35,362 nucleotides of DNA, from the IMG/VR virus record IMGVR_UViG_3300027973_000015, positions 1 through 35,362 of that record, one strand, 5' to 3'. The notes beneath the pieces are model-generated. The model saw only the letters and a program-made list of their open reading frames with translations. It did no database searches and had not been told where the DNA came from. Position numbers and translations under genes: made by a program. This DNA is from a virus. Shown one piece after another: positions 22,788 through 30,233 of this stretch (position 1 is the stretch's first letter; each line of letters starts with the position of its first letter).

Positions 22788-23137
22788 TAATACTATCAAG
22801 CCAAATTGAAAGCATAGCATCACGCAAAGACAAAACAATCAAGCTTACAATAGCAACGCAAGAACTTAGTCCTAAAGATGCAGCCGACATTTTTCAGCTT
22901 AACCAACAGTTCTGCTACTTAGCAATCAAAGAAGAGCCTTTTAGCAAAGAAGAGCAAGACATAGTAGAAAACTTAAAAGCAGACGTAGACACATTTAAGA
23001 CACCAAGTCAAAGACTTAGAGGCATCTTATACAGAAGATACGAACAAGATAACGAAGGGTACAAAGATTTTAACACATATTATTTATCTGTAATGGAAAG
23101 GATATGTATACACTATAAAAATAAAATAGATGGGTAG
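22784..23137 (+). CDS. Conserved-looking phage protein before terminase
   Basis: A 117-residue protein: MIILSSQIESIASRKDKTIK, then a strand-helix unit (TIATQELSPKDAADIFQL, QFCYLAIKEEPFSKEEQD) and a basic helical end (SQRLRGILYRRYEQ). The pattern is known from phage genomes as an unnamed family. It overlaps the terminase small subunit gene by 8 bases. Confidence 0.7.
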   Translation: MIILSSQIESIASRKDKTIKLTIATQELSPKDAADIFQLNQQFCYLAIKEEPFSKEEQDIVENLKADVDTFKTPSQRLRGILYRRYEQDNEGYKDFNTYYLSVMERICIHYKNKIDG

Positions 23138-23540
23138 GTTTAAACTTATAGAGACACCAGAGTTAATGCTTCAATACTTTACCGAGTACGCAGAACATTG
23201 TAAAAGCAATCCAATTAAAGTACACGACTTCGTAGGTAAAGATGGAGACGAAGTTTACAGATTAAGAGAGCGACCTTTGACGATAGAAGGCTTTGAGAAT
23301 TATTGTTATAATCAAGGAGTTATAGGCGATTTAAGTCATTACTTTGCTAATACAAATAATGCTTACGCAGATTTTTTAACTATCTGTTCGCGTATTAGGA
23401 AATCAATTAGGCAAGACCAAATCGAAGGGGGTATGGCAGGGGTATATAATCCAAGCATAACTCAGCGATTGAATAGCTTAGTAGAAAAGTCCGAGAACAA
23501 ACACGAAGTAAGTGAGATTAAAATAACTTACGATAAGTAA
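23130..23540 (+). CDS. terS: Terminase small subunit
   Basis: A 136-residue protein. Typical marks are the N-terminal LIETPELMLQYFTEYAEHCK, the ERPLTIEGFENYC stretch (helix-turn-helix-like) and the C-terminal EGGMAGVYNPSITQRLNSL, seen in small subunits of the gp3-like family. It recognises the packaging site and controls the large subunit, which starts at its last base. Confidence 0.82.
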   Translation: MGRFKLIETPELMLQYFTEYAEHCKSNPIKVHDFVGKDGDEVYRLRERPLTIEGFENYCYNQGVIGDLSHYFANTNNAYADFLTICSRIRKSIRQDQIEGGMAGVYNPSITQRLNSLVEKSENKHEVSEIKITYDK

Positions 23541-24706
23541 TGCAGACAGTAGGCTTGAAATTACATAACCCACACCCTGCGCAAAAGCAAGTAATTGACT
23601 GCGATAGTAGGTTTATTGTAATGATGGCAGGGAGAAGATTTGGCAAGTCCTTGATTAGCCAAACGATTAGCATAGACACGGCAGTAAATAAAAAGCGAGT
23701 AGCTTACATTACACCTACTTACCAATTAGGTAAAATATTCTTTAAAGATATTATAGACCTATTACCTTTAGAGATATACTCTAAAAATGAAAGCGACCTG
23801 GTTATAACTTTTATAACGGGTGGCAGCATACGTTTCTTTACAGGCGAAAGGTTAGATAATCTTCGTGGTTTAAAGTTTCACTTGGCAGTAATAGACGAAG
23901 CGTCTTACATACCTAACTTAGAAGACGGGTGGCTTAATTCAATAAGACCTACCTTAACGGACTATAAGGGTAAAGCTATATTCTTAAGCACCCCTAAAGG
24001 TAAAAACTACTTCTTTAGTTTGTTCAGCAAAGCCGAACCCGATTGGCAAAGCTTTAAGTTTACGACATACGATAACCCTTACATAGACCCTAACGAAATA
24101 GACGATGCAAGGAAGCAACTGCCCGAAGTTGTGTTTGAGCAGGAGTATATGGCAAACCCGGCTGAGAACGCGGCAAACCCTTTTGGTAGCCAACACATAC
24201 GCAAGTGCTTACACCCTGTTACAACTATGCCGGTAGTGGCTTATGGAATTGATCTAGCCAAGTCGGTCGATTGGACAGTTATCATAGGTTTAGACGAAGA
24301 CGGGAATGTGGCTTATTTTGACCGCTTTCAAATGGATTGGCACAATACTAAGCAAACTATCCTTAGGCTGCCTAAATGCCCTATCCTTGTCGATTCTACG
24401 GGGGTTGGAGACCCGATACTTGAAGACCTACAAAGAGAAGGGGTAATGATACAAGGCTTAAAGTTTACAAGTTCAAGTAAGCAGCAGCTTATGGAAGGCT
24501 TACAGGCTGCCATACATCAAGGCAAGATTGGTTACCCTGAGGGAATAATCAGCCAGGAGTTAGAAGTATTTGAGTATCAATACACGGCAACGGGGGTAAA
24601 GTACTCAGCACCTTCAGGCTTTCACGATGACGCAGTTGTGGGGTTGGCTTTGGCTTGGCAGAACTTTAGCCTTAAACGAGGTACGGGTAGGTATGCCTTC
24701 CTATAA
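23540..24706 (+). CDS. terL: Terminase large subunit
   Basis: A 388-residue packaging motor and nuclease. ATPase: Walker A AGRRFGKS (31-37), Walker B LAVIDEAS (D119, E120), coupling motif FLSTPKG (149-154). Nuclease (RNase H fold): GIDLAKS (D238), LVDSTGVGD (D285) and FHDDAVVGLA (D363/D364). It is somewhat short but complete. It pumps DNA through the portal encoded at 4687. Confidence 0.95.
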   Translation: MQTVGLKLHNPHPAQKQVIDCDSRFIVMMAGRRFGKSLISQTISIDTAVNKKRVAYITPTYQLGKIFFKDIIDLLPLEIYSKNESDLVITFITGGSIRFFTGERLDNLRGLKFHLAVIDEASYIPNLEDGWLNSIRPTLTDYKGKAIFLSTPKGKNYFFSLFSKAEPDWQSFKFTTYDNPYIDPNEIDDARKQLPEVVFEQEYMANPAENAANPFGSQHIRKCLHPVTTMPVVAYGIDLAKSVDWTVIIGLDEDGNVAYFDRFQMDWHNTKQTILRLPKCPILVDSTGVGDPILEDLQREGVMIQGLKFTSSSKQQLMEGLQAAIHQGKIGYPEGIISQELEVFEYQYTATGVKYSAPSGFHDDAVVGLALAWQNFSLKRGTGRYAFL

Positions 24707-24733
24707 TTGCAACAAGGTTACAAAAATAAATTT
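24707..24733. repeat. 27-bp repeat, copy 2, operator-like dyad
   Basis: Identical to 14935-14961. The dyad TTGCAAC-AAG-GTTACAA occupies 24707-24723. The repeat starts just after the terL stop and its end overlaps the -33 element of the promoter below. Confidence 0.8.
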
Positions 24734-24761
24734 GGTGGATTGTGTAAAACTTGTATATTTG
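24731..24761 (+). promoter_or_regulatory. Bacteroidota-type promoter for the accessory genes
   Basis: TTTG (24731-24734), 19-bp spacer, TATATTTG (24754-24761): a full match to the consensus. It would transcribe the small genes from 24790 onward. The overlap of the 27-bp repeat with the -33 box suggests repression or activation by a protein bound there. Confidence 0.75.
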
Positions 24762-24789
24762 GTTATTATTTAATCAAAACACAAACACA

Positions 24790-24876
24790 ATGAAAAAAGA
24801 AACCGCACAACTTTTAGCAGTATTTTTAGTAGCTTGTTACCTCATAGGGCAACTTCAAGACATCTACTCAAAATGA
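24790..24876 (+). CDS. Very small membrane protein
   Basis: A 28-residue ORF (MKKETAQLLAVFLVACYLIG) with one hydrophobic helix, 28 bases after the promoter box, with ATGA overlap to the next ORF. Short, so only moderately certain. Confidence 0.5.
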   Translation: MKKETAQLLAVFLVACYLIGQLQDIYSK

Positions 24877-25001
24877 TTTACGCTATCTGCCTTCTGCTAA
24901 TTGCAACAGGCTTTGCAATGGCAGCTACATTTGATTACCTTATAACCCTAAACAATGACACAAAGCACAAAAGAATACATAGACAAGTATTACGCAAGTG
25001 A
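24873..25001 (+). CDS. Small membrane protein
   Basis: A 42-residue ORF (MIYAICLLLIATGFAMAATF) with one N-terminal membrane helix and a basic tail (KHKRIHRQVLRK). It overlaps the next gene by 47 bases. Confidence 0.5.
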   Translation: MIYAICLLLIATGFAMAATFDYLITLNNDTKHKRIHRQVLRK

Positions 25002-25167
25002 GCCTATTAGTATAATGATGTCTAACATCAATGCGACATACTTAGAGATACTTACCTACTGCCAGAGCAAAGGGTATGAACCTTCTAAGCGTAGATTAAG
25101 GAAACCAGAACATAAGTCAGAAATCGGCTTTTTTGACATTGAGAATTATAAGCCTGAAACAATATGA
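24955..25167 (+). CDS. Hypothetical protein
   Basis: A 70-residue soluble protein (MTQSTKEYIDKYYASEPISI) with a basic middle (KRRLRKPEHK). No recognised domain. ATGA overlap with the next gene. Confidence 0.6.
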   Translation: MTQSTKEYIDKYYASEPISIMMSNINATYLEILTYCQSKGYEPSKRRLRKPEHKSEIGFFDIENYKPETI

Positions 25168-25388
25168 GAAAATTAATTATACCTTTAGCAATAACTTTAG
25201 TATTTGCTTATTACATCTCAGTTCAAAGGAATAAAATGAAGCTTGAATTGGCTGCGATACAATTTAGGGCAGATAGCTTATATGATGAGATTATGCCATT
25301 AAAGTACCAAAATCAAAGGTATGAGTACATATATGACCAGTTAAGCACAAATCCACAGGTAATAAAAGCATTTAACGAAACAGAATAA
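25164..25388 (+). CDS. Small protein with N-terminal membrane anchor
   Basis: A 74-residue protein: an N-terminal hydrophobic helix (LIIPLAITLVFAYYISV) and a helical soluble part (MKLELAAIQFRADSLYDEI). Topology like an anchored envelope protein; function unknown. Confidence 0.6.
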   Translation: MRKLIIPLAITLVFAYYISVQRNKMKLELAAIQFRADSLYDEIMPLKYQNQRYEYIYDQLSTNPQVIKAFNETE

Positions 25389-25392
25389 ACAA

Positions 25393-25521
25393 ATGAAACC
25401 AAAATTTAAACTAATCTGCAATGCAGGTACTTACGAAGCTAACACATTTTTTTCCTTAATTATTGAAGTATTAAAACATAGATTTTGGCATCTAAGAACT
25501 CACGGTAAGTGGATGGACTAA
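25393..25521 (+). CDS. Small hypothetical protein
   Basis: A 42-residue ORF (MKPKFKLICNAGTYEANTFF, ending THGKWMD) with a strand-helix pattern and good codon structure, starting 4 bases after the previous stop. No function assigned. Confidence 0.55.
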   Translation: MKPKFKLICNAGTYEANTFFSLIIEVLKHRFWHLRTHGKWMD

Positions 25522-25723
25522 TTAAAAAAATAACCTACAAACCAGAAACGATATAAAATTAGAAACATAATTCTAATTATTTAAAAACAAGCTATTTAAA
25601 AACAATTATTCAATCAAATTAGAAATATAATTCCAATTTAAAAATTTAGTATTTATACTTAATATTAATTAAATAAATTAAATTAACTTTCTACTTTATT
25701 AAAAAAATTAAAACAAATAATCT
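25522..25723. other. Very AT-rich intergenic segment with two dyads and direct repeats
   Basis: A 202-bp gap with almost no G or C. It has a perfect dyad AATTAGAA-N6-TTCTAATT (25557-25578) and a related dyad with one change, AATTAGAA-N6-TTCCAATT (25617-25638), exactly 60 bp apart. Between them is a 13-bp direct repeat TATTTAAAAACAA (25578-25590, 25593-25605), 15 bp apart. No gene. Candidate operator or origin region. Confidence 0.6.
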
Positions 25724-25960
25724 ATGAAAACAGCAATGCAAGAATTAATTGAAAAATTAGATTATTCAATTAAAAACTCAGAAGATGATTATAAAATAAA
25801 TTTTGAATGGATAAAATTTCACGCTGAAATATTACTTGAAAAAGAAAAAGAGCAGATAATAGATGCTAATAGACAAGGTAGATGTAATGATTGTCCATTT
25901 ATGTATTCAAATGAAGATGCAGAAAAATACTACAACCAAACCTATAACCAAAACAAATAA
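25724..25960 (+). CDS. Tandem-family small protein, member 1
   Basis: A 78-residue acidic helical protein: MKTAMQELIEKLDYSI, then LLEKEKEQIIDANRQG, then CNDCPF and a YYNQTYNQNK end. The same N-terminal, central and C-terminal motifs recur in the genes at 25964 and 26246. This family is seen widely in Bacteroidetes genomes and phages; function unknown. Each copy has a near-identical start context (ATAAYCTATGAAAAC). Confidence 0.7.
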   Translation: MKTAMQELIEKLDYSIKNSEDDYKINFEWIKFHAEILLEKEKEQIIDANRQGRCNDCPFMYSNEDAEKYYNQTYNQNK

Positions 25961-25972
25961 CCTATGAAAACA
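25922..25972 (+). repeat. 51-bp direct repeat, copy 1
   Basis: This spans the end of the first family gene, the gap and the start of the second. It matches 26429-26479 with one difference in 51 bases. It supports gene duplication in tandem. Confidence 0.85.
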
Positions 25973-26242
25973 ACAATGCAACAAGCAATTGAATATTTAA
26001 AATCATTCAATTTAGAAGCCTCAGCAATTATACTTGAAGATAAGTTTCTTGAGAAAGAAAGAGAGCAGATGATAAACTTTGGGTATGAATGTAGGGACTT
26101 TAAAAGTATTTTACCACAAGATAGATTTGAAGCAACCTATAACCAAAATAAATTACTTAAAAACTACATTAATAGTATAAAAGTAGACCCTATTAAAAGT
26201 CAAGTAACAACAACTGGTGTATGGACTCCAAAAACAAATTAA
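25964..26242 (+). CDS. Tandem-family small protein, member 2 (divergent)
   Basis: A 92-residue protein: MKTTMQQAIEYLKSFN, FLEKEREQMINFGYE, then a shortened form of the YNQNK motif and an added tail (QVTTTGVWTPKTN). It is the most diverged of the three copies. Confidence 0.7.
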   Translation: MKTTMQQAIEYLKSFNLEASAIILEDKFLEKEREQMINFGYECRDFKSILPQDRFEATYNQNKLLKNYINSIKVDPIKSQVTTTGVWTPKTN

Positions 26243-26245
26243 CCT

Positions 26246-26467
26246 ATGAAAACCGCAATGCAAGAATTAATTGAATTTATAGAAAGCACTAATAATACCC
26301 CATATGTAAATTTAACAATTATGGATAAAGCTAAAAAACTGCTTGAAAAAGAAAAAGAGCAAACTATAAGTTTTGCAAATGAATGGTATGAAGAGTATTG
26401 TGAAGGATTAGGTGATTTTAAAACACCAGAAAAATACTATAACCAAACCTATAACCAAAACAAATAA
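26246..26467 (+). CDS. Tandem-family small protein, member 3
   Basis: A 73-residue protein: MKTAMQELIEFIESTNN, KLLEKEKEQTISFANE, ending EKYYNQTYNQNK as in member 1. The middle differs, which indicates an old duplication with the ends kept or exchanged. Confidence 0.7.
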   Translation: MKTAMQELIEFIESTNNTPYVNLTIMDKAKKLLEKEKEQTISFANEWYEEYCEGLGDFKTPEKYYNQTYNQNK

Positions 26468-26479
26468 CCTATGAAAACA
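26429..26479 (+). repeat. 51-bp direct repeat, copy 2
   Basis: See 25922-25972. The two copies are 507 bp apart and could recombine, removing or adding one gene pair. Confidence 0.85.
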
Positions 26480-26692
26480 GAATTAAATGTATTTCCAAGC
26501 TATACACTTATTGCAACTAAAAACAATAATGAAGATTGTAAATGTTATGTAGTAGTATCTTGCAGTAAAAATGAAGGATATTATTTTAATAATTCTTATG
26601 TATTTAAAAATAGAATGGATGCTGAAAAGTATATTGAACAATTAGATAGTCAAGATACTTTTGATATAGTAGAATTAAACTTTATTGATTAA
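26471..26692 (+). CDS. Hypothetical protein
   Basis: A 73-residue protein (MKTELNVFPSYTLIATKNNN) with strands and a helix (NRMDAEKYIEQLD). It shares the start context of the tandem family but not its sequence. Unknown role. Confidence 0.65.
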   Translation: MKTELNVFPSYTLIATKNNNEDCKCYVVVSCSKNEGYYFNNSYVFKNRMDAEKYIEQLDSQDTFDIVELNFID

Positions 26693-26705
26693 AAACAAAT
26701 AACCT

Positions 26706-26792
26706 ATGACTATTATATTAATAATTACAATATGGGAACTACTAAAGAAGATAGTAAAGACAATCGTTTACAAGCACTTAAATTCAAAATAG
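26706..26792 (+). CDS. Very small hydrophobic peptide (alternative to the next ORF)
   Basis: A 28-residue ORF (MTIILIITIWELLKKIVKTI) that follows the same AAATAACCTATG start context as its neighbours. It overlaps the 26732 ORF in another frame. One or both may be translated. Confidence 0.4.
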   Translation: MTIILIITIWELLKKIVKTIVYKHLNSK

Positions 26793-26875
26793 CTTTTTTT
26801 ACTATTGGCATCTTAGCTTATATTGGCTTATTGATAATGGCTATAATACAAAAACTAAACATCTTTAAAAACTAA
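26732..26875 (+). CDS. Small membrane protein
   Basis: A 47-residue ORF (MGTTKEDSKDNRLQALKFKI) with a charged N-terminus and one membrane helix (AFFTIGILAYIGLLIMAII). Function unknown. Confidence 0.5.
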   Translation: MGTTKEDSKDNRLQALKFKIAFFTIGILAYIGLLIMAIIQKLNIFKN

Positions 26876-26879
26876 ACAA

Positions 26880-27344
26880 ATGGAATTACAACAAATCTTT
26901 GAAACAACAAAAGAACAAAGGACTGAGTTTACCTATCAATTAATTGAACGCTTAAACAATGGGGAGTTAGACCCGTTAAAAACACATCTTCAGGTTAAAG
27001 CTTTAGAGGATATGCTTGAAACACTAAAGGCAAACAAGGACTATAAAGATGCAGTATTACAAGCAGCCGTACTTAATGGCAAGGACTTTGAGTATATGAG
27101 TGCTAAGTTTAACATTCGTGAGGTCGGAGTGAAGTACGACTATACTAAATGCGAAAGTCCTGCTTACGAGGAAATTATGACCGAGTACAATAGCGCAGCT
27201 AAAGCCAAAAAGGATATGGAAGAGTTCCTTAAAAAAGTTCCGCATCAAGGACTTGATATTATTAACGGGGTTACTGGCGAGGTAACAAAAGTTTACCCAC
27301 CTGCCAAAAGCAGCACAACATCAGTAGCCGTATCACTAAAATAA
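26880..27344 (+). CDS. Hypothetical helical protein
   Basis: A 154-residue protein. The N-terminal half is helical (TTKEQRTEFTYQLIERLNNG, LQVKALEDMLETLKANKDYK). The second half has EYMSAKFNIREVGVKYDY and a helical stretch SAAKAKKDMEEFLKKVP. Codon use returns to that of the core genes. It may assist DNA or virion processes, but no family was identified. Confidence 0.7.
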   Translation: MELQQIFETTKEQRTEFTYQLIERLNNGELDPLKTHLQVKALEDMLETLKANKDYKDAVLQAAVLNGKDFEYMSAKFNIREVGVKYDYTKCESPAYEEIMTEYNSAAKAKKDMEEFLKKVPHQGLDIINGVTGEVTKVYPPAKSSTTSVAVSLK

Positions 27345-27349
27345 AACAA

Positions 27350-27430
27350 ATGATTATAACAATAATTGGAGTTATTATACTAATTTTAATGATTATAGAA
27401 ATTAGAGACGTATACAACCAGACAAAATGA
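27350..27430 (+). CDS. Very small membrane peptide
   Basis: A 26-residue ORF (MIITIIGVIILILMIIEIRD), nearly all one membrane helix. ATGA overlap with the next ORF. Low certainty because of size. Confidence 0.4.
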   Translation: MIITIIGVIILILMIIEIRDVYNQTK

Positions 27431-27543
27431 TAGTAGGTATTTTATGCTCTGTATTCTTTGCAACCATAATTTCAATAGTATGGGTAAGGTTAATAGATCA
27501 AAGCAACAAGATGTTAGAACAAGATAAAAAAGATAAGCAATGA
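27427..27543 (+). CDS. Small membrane protein
   Basis: A 38-residue ORF with a membrane helix (GILCSVFFATIISIVWV) and a charged tail (EQDKKDKQ). It joins the tail chaperone gene by ATGA overlap, which argues for real translation. Confidence 0.5.
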   Translation: MIVGILCSVFFATIISIVWVRLIDQSNKMLEQDKKDKQ

Positions 27544-28214
27544 CTTGGAACGAATTAACAGTATGGCAGTACCAACAGATTTATCCAATAGTAACTAAGC
27601 CCGAGAAGGATTGGACAACGCTTGATGTTGAAAGTAAGCTTGTAGGCATTTTATACAACATTACAGACACGCAAGTCGATAGCCTTAGCGTAGGGGAGTT
27701 TAATAAAATGAAGGCAACCTTAGGCTTCTTAGACGATAAGATTGAAGGTAAGCCTGTTAAGTACACGGAAGTAAACGGCAAACGCTATAGGTTTATTTAT
27801 GATGTGCAGCAGATCAAAGCAGCTAGATACATAGAAACTAAAGTATTTAGCACGGACTTAGTAGGTAACCTGCACAAGTTAGCAGCTTCAATGGTTATGC
27901 CTCAACGCAAAAATTGGTACGGAAAATGGGTAGATGACAAGTACGATGCCTCAAAGCATAGCATATATGCTGAGGACTTACAAGGTGCAAAGTTTATGCA
28001 CATATACCAATCGGTTGTTTTTTTTTATCAAGTTTACAGAAACTGGATAGAAGTTTCTCAGGGTTATTTGATACAAGAAATGATAGCGAAGGGGATGGAT
28101 ACGGAGACGGCACTAAAGGTGGTTCAAACTTTATGCGAGACTTTGGATGGCAATATTGTACCAAATCTGTTGCCGACCAAGAAAATATTACAGTTGACGA
28201 AGCTTATGAGTTAA
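27540..28214 (+). CDS. Tail assembly chaperone (gpG-like)
   Basis: A 224-residue helical protein (MTWNELTVWQYQQIYPIVTK). Its place before the other tail genes, its size, and an overlapping -1 ORF match the gpG/gpT system, where chaperones coat the tape measure during tail assembly. A nine-T run at 28018-28026 encodes Phe-Phe (codons TTT TTT at 28020-28025) and is an ideal slip site. The unshifted C-terminus is also well formed (MDTETALKVVQTLCETLDGN). Confidence 0.75.
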   Translation: MTWNELTVWQYQQIYPIVTKPEKDWTTLDVESKLVGILYNITDTQVDSLSVGEFNKMKATLGFLDDKIEGKPVKYTEVNGKRYRFIYDVQQIKAARYIETKVFSTDLVGNLHKLAASMVMPQRKNWYGKWVDDKYDASKHSIYAEDLQGAKFMHIYQSVVFFYQVYRNWIEVSQGYLIQEMIAKGMDTETALKVVQTLCETLDGNIVPNLLPTKKILQLTKLMS

Positions 28215-28297
28215 GAACAATACACTACTTAAATACACTATCCTATCTAAAGGCTAAAGCCGATTACGATAAAGAGCAACATAGGAAATTAAGATAG
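28025..28297 (+). CDS. -1 frameshift extension of the tail chaperone (gpT-like domain)
   Basis: The -1 frame is open from 27974 to a TAG at 28295-28297. A slip on the T run would give a 252-residue fusion: 162 residues of the first frame and 90 of this one. The last part reads as true protein (FGWQYCTKSVADQENITVDE, LNTLSYLKAKADYDKEQHRK). An ATG at 28133 preceded by AAAGGTGG is an alternative independent start. Frameshift is inferred from slip site, frame and gene order. Confidence 0.6.
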   Translation, partial: LSSLQKLDRSFSGLFDTRNDSEGDGYGDGTKGGSNFMRDFGWQYCTKSVADQENITVDEAYELRTIHYLNTLSYLKAKADYDKEQHRKLR

Positions 28298-28308
28298 CCC
28301 CAGACAAG

Positions 28309-28340
28309 CCCTGCCAATTTTGGTGGGGTTAGTTATTTTT
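28309..28340 (+). terminator. Probable terminator after the chaperone pair
   Basis: CCCTGCCA (28309-28316) pairs with TGGTGGGG (28321-28328) over eight pairs with two G-T pairs and a 4-base loop. A moderately T-rich tail follows (to 28340). Weaker than the terminators at 3647 and 4246. Confidence 0.6.
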
Positions 28341-28350
28341 AGACCTTCCT

Positions 28351-28358
28351 TATATTTA
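28351..28358 (+). promoter_or_regulatory. TATATTTA box five bases before a GTG start
   Basis: The same box and the same five-base spacing to a GTG start occur at 4300-4313. It follows a terminator, so transcription probably restarts here. No clear -33 TTG is present. Confidence 0.45.
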
Positions 28359-28363
28359 TTAGC

Positions 28364-29041
28364 GTGAGTATAGATAAAGCACAAATACAAGCATTAAGGG
28401 ATAACTTTATACAAAGCCTAGGCGGTAGCTTTGATAAGTACAAAGATGGAGATTTACCTATATTAGAGGAAACACTTGCTAAGTATGGTCAAGCCTTTAA
28501 CGATAGAATTACCGAAATACTTGATAAGGAAAATATTACAAGTTCTGGCAGATTAGCAGAACCTGCTTTGCCAATCATTACAAAATTTGGCACAGGATAT
28601 ATTTTAAGTGTTGGATATGCACAAGGAAGCGAGGCATCTAAATACTATGACTTTGTAAACAAAGGGGTAAAGGGTACAAAGAACACAAAGGCAGACGGCA
28701 AAACACCCTATTCATTCAAGACAAGTAAAAAAGCAGTACCGGTAAGTTCAATAGAAAAATGGCTTAGTTACAATAAGTTAAAATCGGTATCGGTTAAAAA
28801 GTACACAAAGCTTGGAGCAGAGAGCAAAGCAATACAAGGCAAGAAGTCTTTGGCTTGGGCGATAGCAAGAAGCATACACACTAAAGGACTTAGGTCAACG
28901 CACTACTTTGACAAAGCAGTAGCACAAATATTTAATAAAGAATTTATTGAAAGCATAGCAGTCGCAGTAGGTGGCGATGTGCAGATACAAATAAAGCAAA
29001 CAATTAACGAAAGTAAAAATGGCAATAACAGTAACAAGTAG
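28364..29041 (+). CDS. Putative tail completion / minor tail protein
   Basis: A 225-residue basic protein with GTG start (MSIDKAQIQALRDNFIQSLG). It has an N-terminal helix pair, a central RLAEPALPIITKFGTGYILSV region, and a Lys-rich segment with SLAWAIARSIHTKGLRSTHY, reminiscent of HK97 gp10-like neck or tail-completion proteins. It overlaps the next gene by 23 bases. Confidence 0.55.
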   Translation: MSIDKAQIQALRDNFIQSLGGSFDKYKDGDLPILEETLAKYGQAFNDRITEILDKENITSSGRLAEPALPIITKFGTGYILSVGYAQGSEASKYYDFVNKGVKGTKNTKADGKTPYSFKTSKKAVPVSSIEKWLSYNKLKSVSVKKYTKLGAESKAIQGKKSLAWAIARSIHTKGLRSTHYFDKAVAQIFNKEFIESIAVAVGGDVQIQIKQTINESKNGNNSNK

Positions 29042-30233
29042 CCCTGCACCCTATTCGTCAATGCACGATAACCTGTGGTTCGTATCAAGTTCTACTAATA
29101 GCGGAACTACAAACTTTAAGTTTGTCTACGATGTATATATAAACGGCAGCCAAGTAATTAGATCAAAGGTATTTCCTTCGCCAAGTGCAGAGGGTAGCTA
29201 TGGGGTGTTTAACGCATCTCCAATGGTTAGAAGTTTTGTAACTAATTACTTTGAGCCTTCAGGTAGTTCAATACTTGTAGCATCAAACGACAAGATTAAA
29301 GTAGATTACCAACTAAGGATAGGCGAAGAGGTTAGCGGTATTACAACTACTAACTTAGCATCTGGTAACTTCTCAGCCTACAACTTCGTGCCGCCATTGT
29401 TTGCCGATGTGTTTCTGACAAAGAACAATACACCTTTGGTGCTATCCGACTATTACGATAATTTACTATTGGAAAACTTTACCGATGACTTTTTAACCGA
29501 AAGGGACACGGACGATATTACGCTTGAGTACGGAGATAACTTTTACATCACGTTCCTGCGAATAGCATTAGGCGGTTACTCAGCTTGGGTAGAAGTGTTA
29601 GGGCAAGGCGATGTGGTTACAAGTACTGTATCGGGTAACATAACATTAGGCGGAGAATTTAATATGTTTAACTTACAAGCAGGACACATAAACGCATTTG
29701 CTTCTGGAACAATAATTACCGAAGATACATACGGCTATAACTTCTATTTAAAAAGAGGCGCAGCACAAACAAGGGTAATTAAGATAAGACATAAGTGCTA
29801 TCCTAAATACCAGCAATTTAACCTTGAGTTCCTGAATAGGCTTGGCGGTTGGGACACAAAGAAGTTTGCCCTCGTTAATAGAAGGTCAAGCGAATACCAA
29901 AGGGCATCATACAGGCGAAGCGATTATCAGCTTGTAGATGGGCAAATGACAAACATAGATGGATATAACAGATATAACGAAACGACTTTTAACTATGCTA
30001 TTCAGCATAAAGATAAATATAAGCTTATTAGCGATTGGGTTAGCGAACAAGATTATTCGTGGCTATCTCAACTCGTATCAAGCCCTATTGTATATATGGA
30101 GGTTCTTGGTGCTTACTTCCCTGTTACCATAAGCACAAGCAATTACGCTTATAAGTTAGATAGTGCAGACGGATTGTTTAACTTTGAGATTGAGGTCGAA
30201 GTGGGTAAATACTTAACAAGCCAATTCAGATAA
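29019..30233 (+). CDS. Tail / baseplate protein (distal-tail-like)
   Basis: A 404-residue beta-rich protein. The start is SSPAPYSSMHDNLWFVSSS, typical of a Bacteroidetes phage tail protein, followed by a jelly-roll-like central region and a C-terminal part with KKFALVNRRSSEYQRASYRR. It stands just before the large tail-tip protein. A role as distal tail hub is an inference from order and fold pattern. Confidence 0.65.
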   Translation: MAITVTSSPAPYSSMHDNLWFVSSSTNSGTTNFKFVYDVYINGSQVIRSKVFPSPSAEGSYGVFNASPMVRSFVTNYFEPSGSSILVASNDKIKVDYQLRIGEEVSGITTTNLASGNFSAYNFVPPLFADVFLTKNNTPLVLSDYYDNLLLENFTDDFLTERDTDDITLEYGDNFYITFLRIALGGYSAWVEVLGQGDVVTSTVSGNITLGGEFNMFNLQAGHINAFASGTIITEDTYGYNFYLKRGAAQTRVIKIRHKCYPKYQQFNLEFLNRLGGWDTKKFALVNRRSSEYQRASYRRSDYQLVDGQMTNIDGYNRYNETTFNYAIQHKDKYKLISDWVSEQDYSWLSQLVSSPIVYMEVLGAYFPVTISTSNYAYKLDSADGLFNFEIEVEVGKYLTSQFR

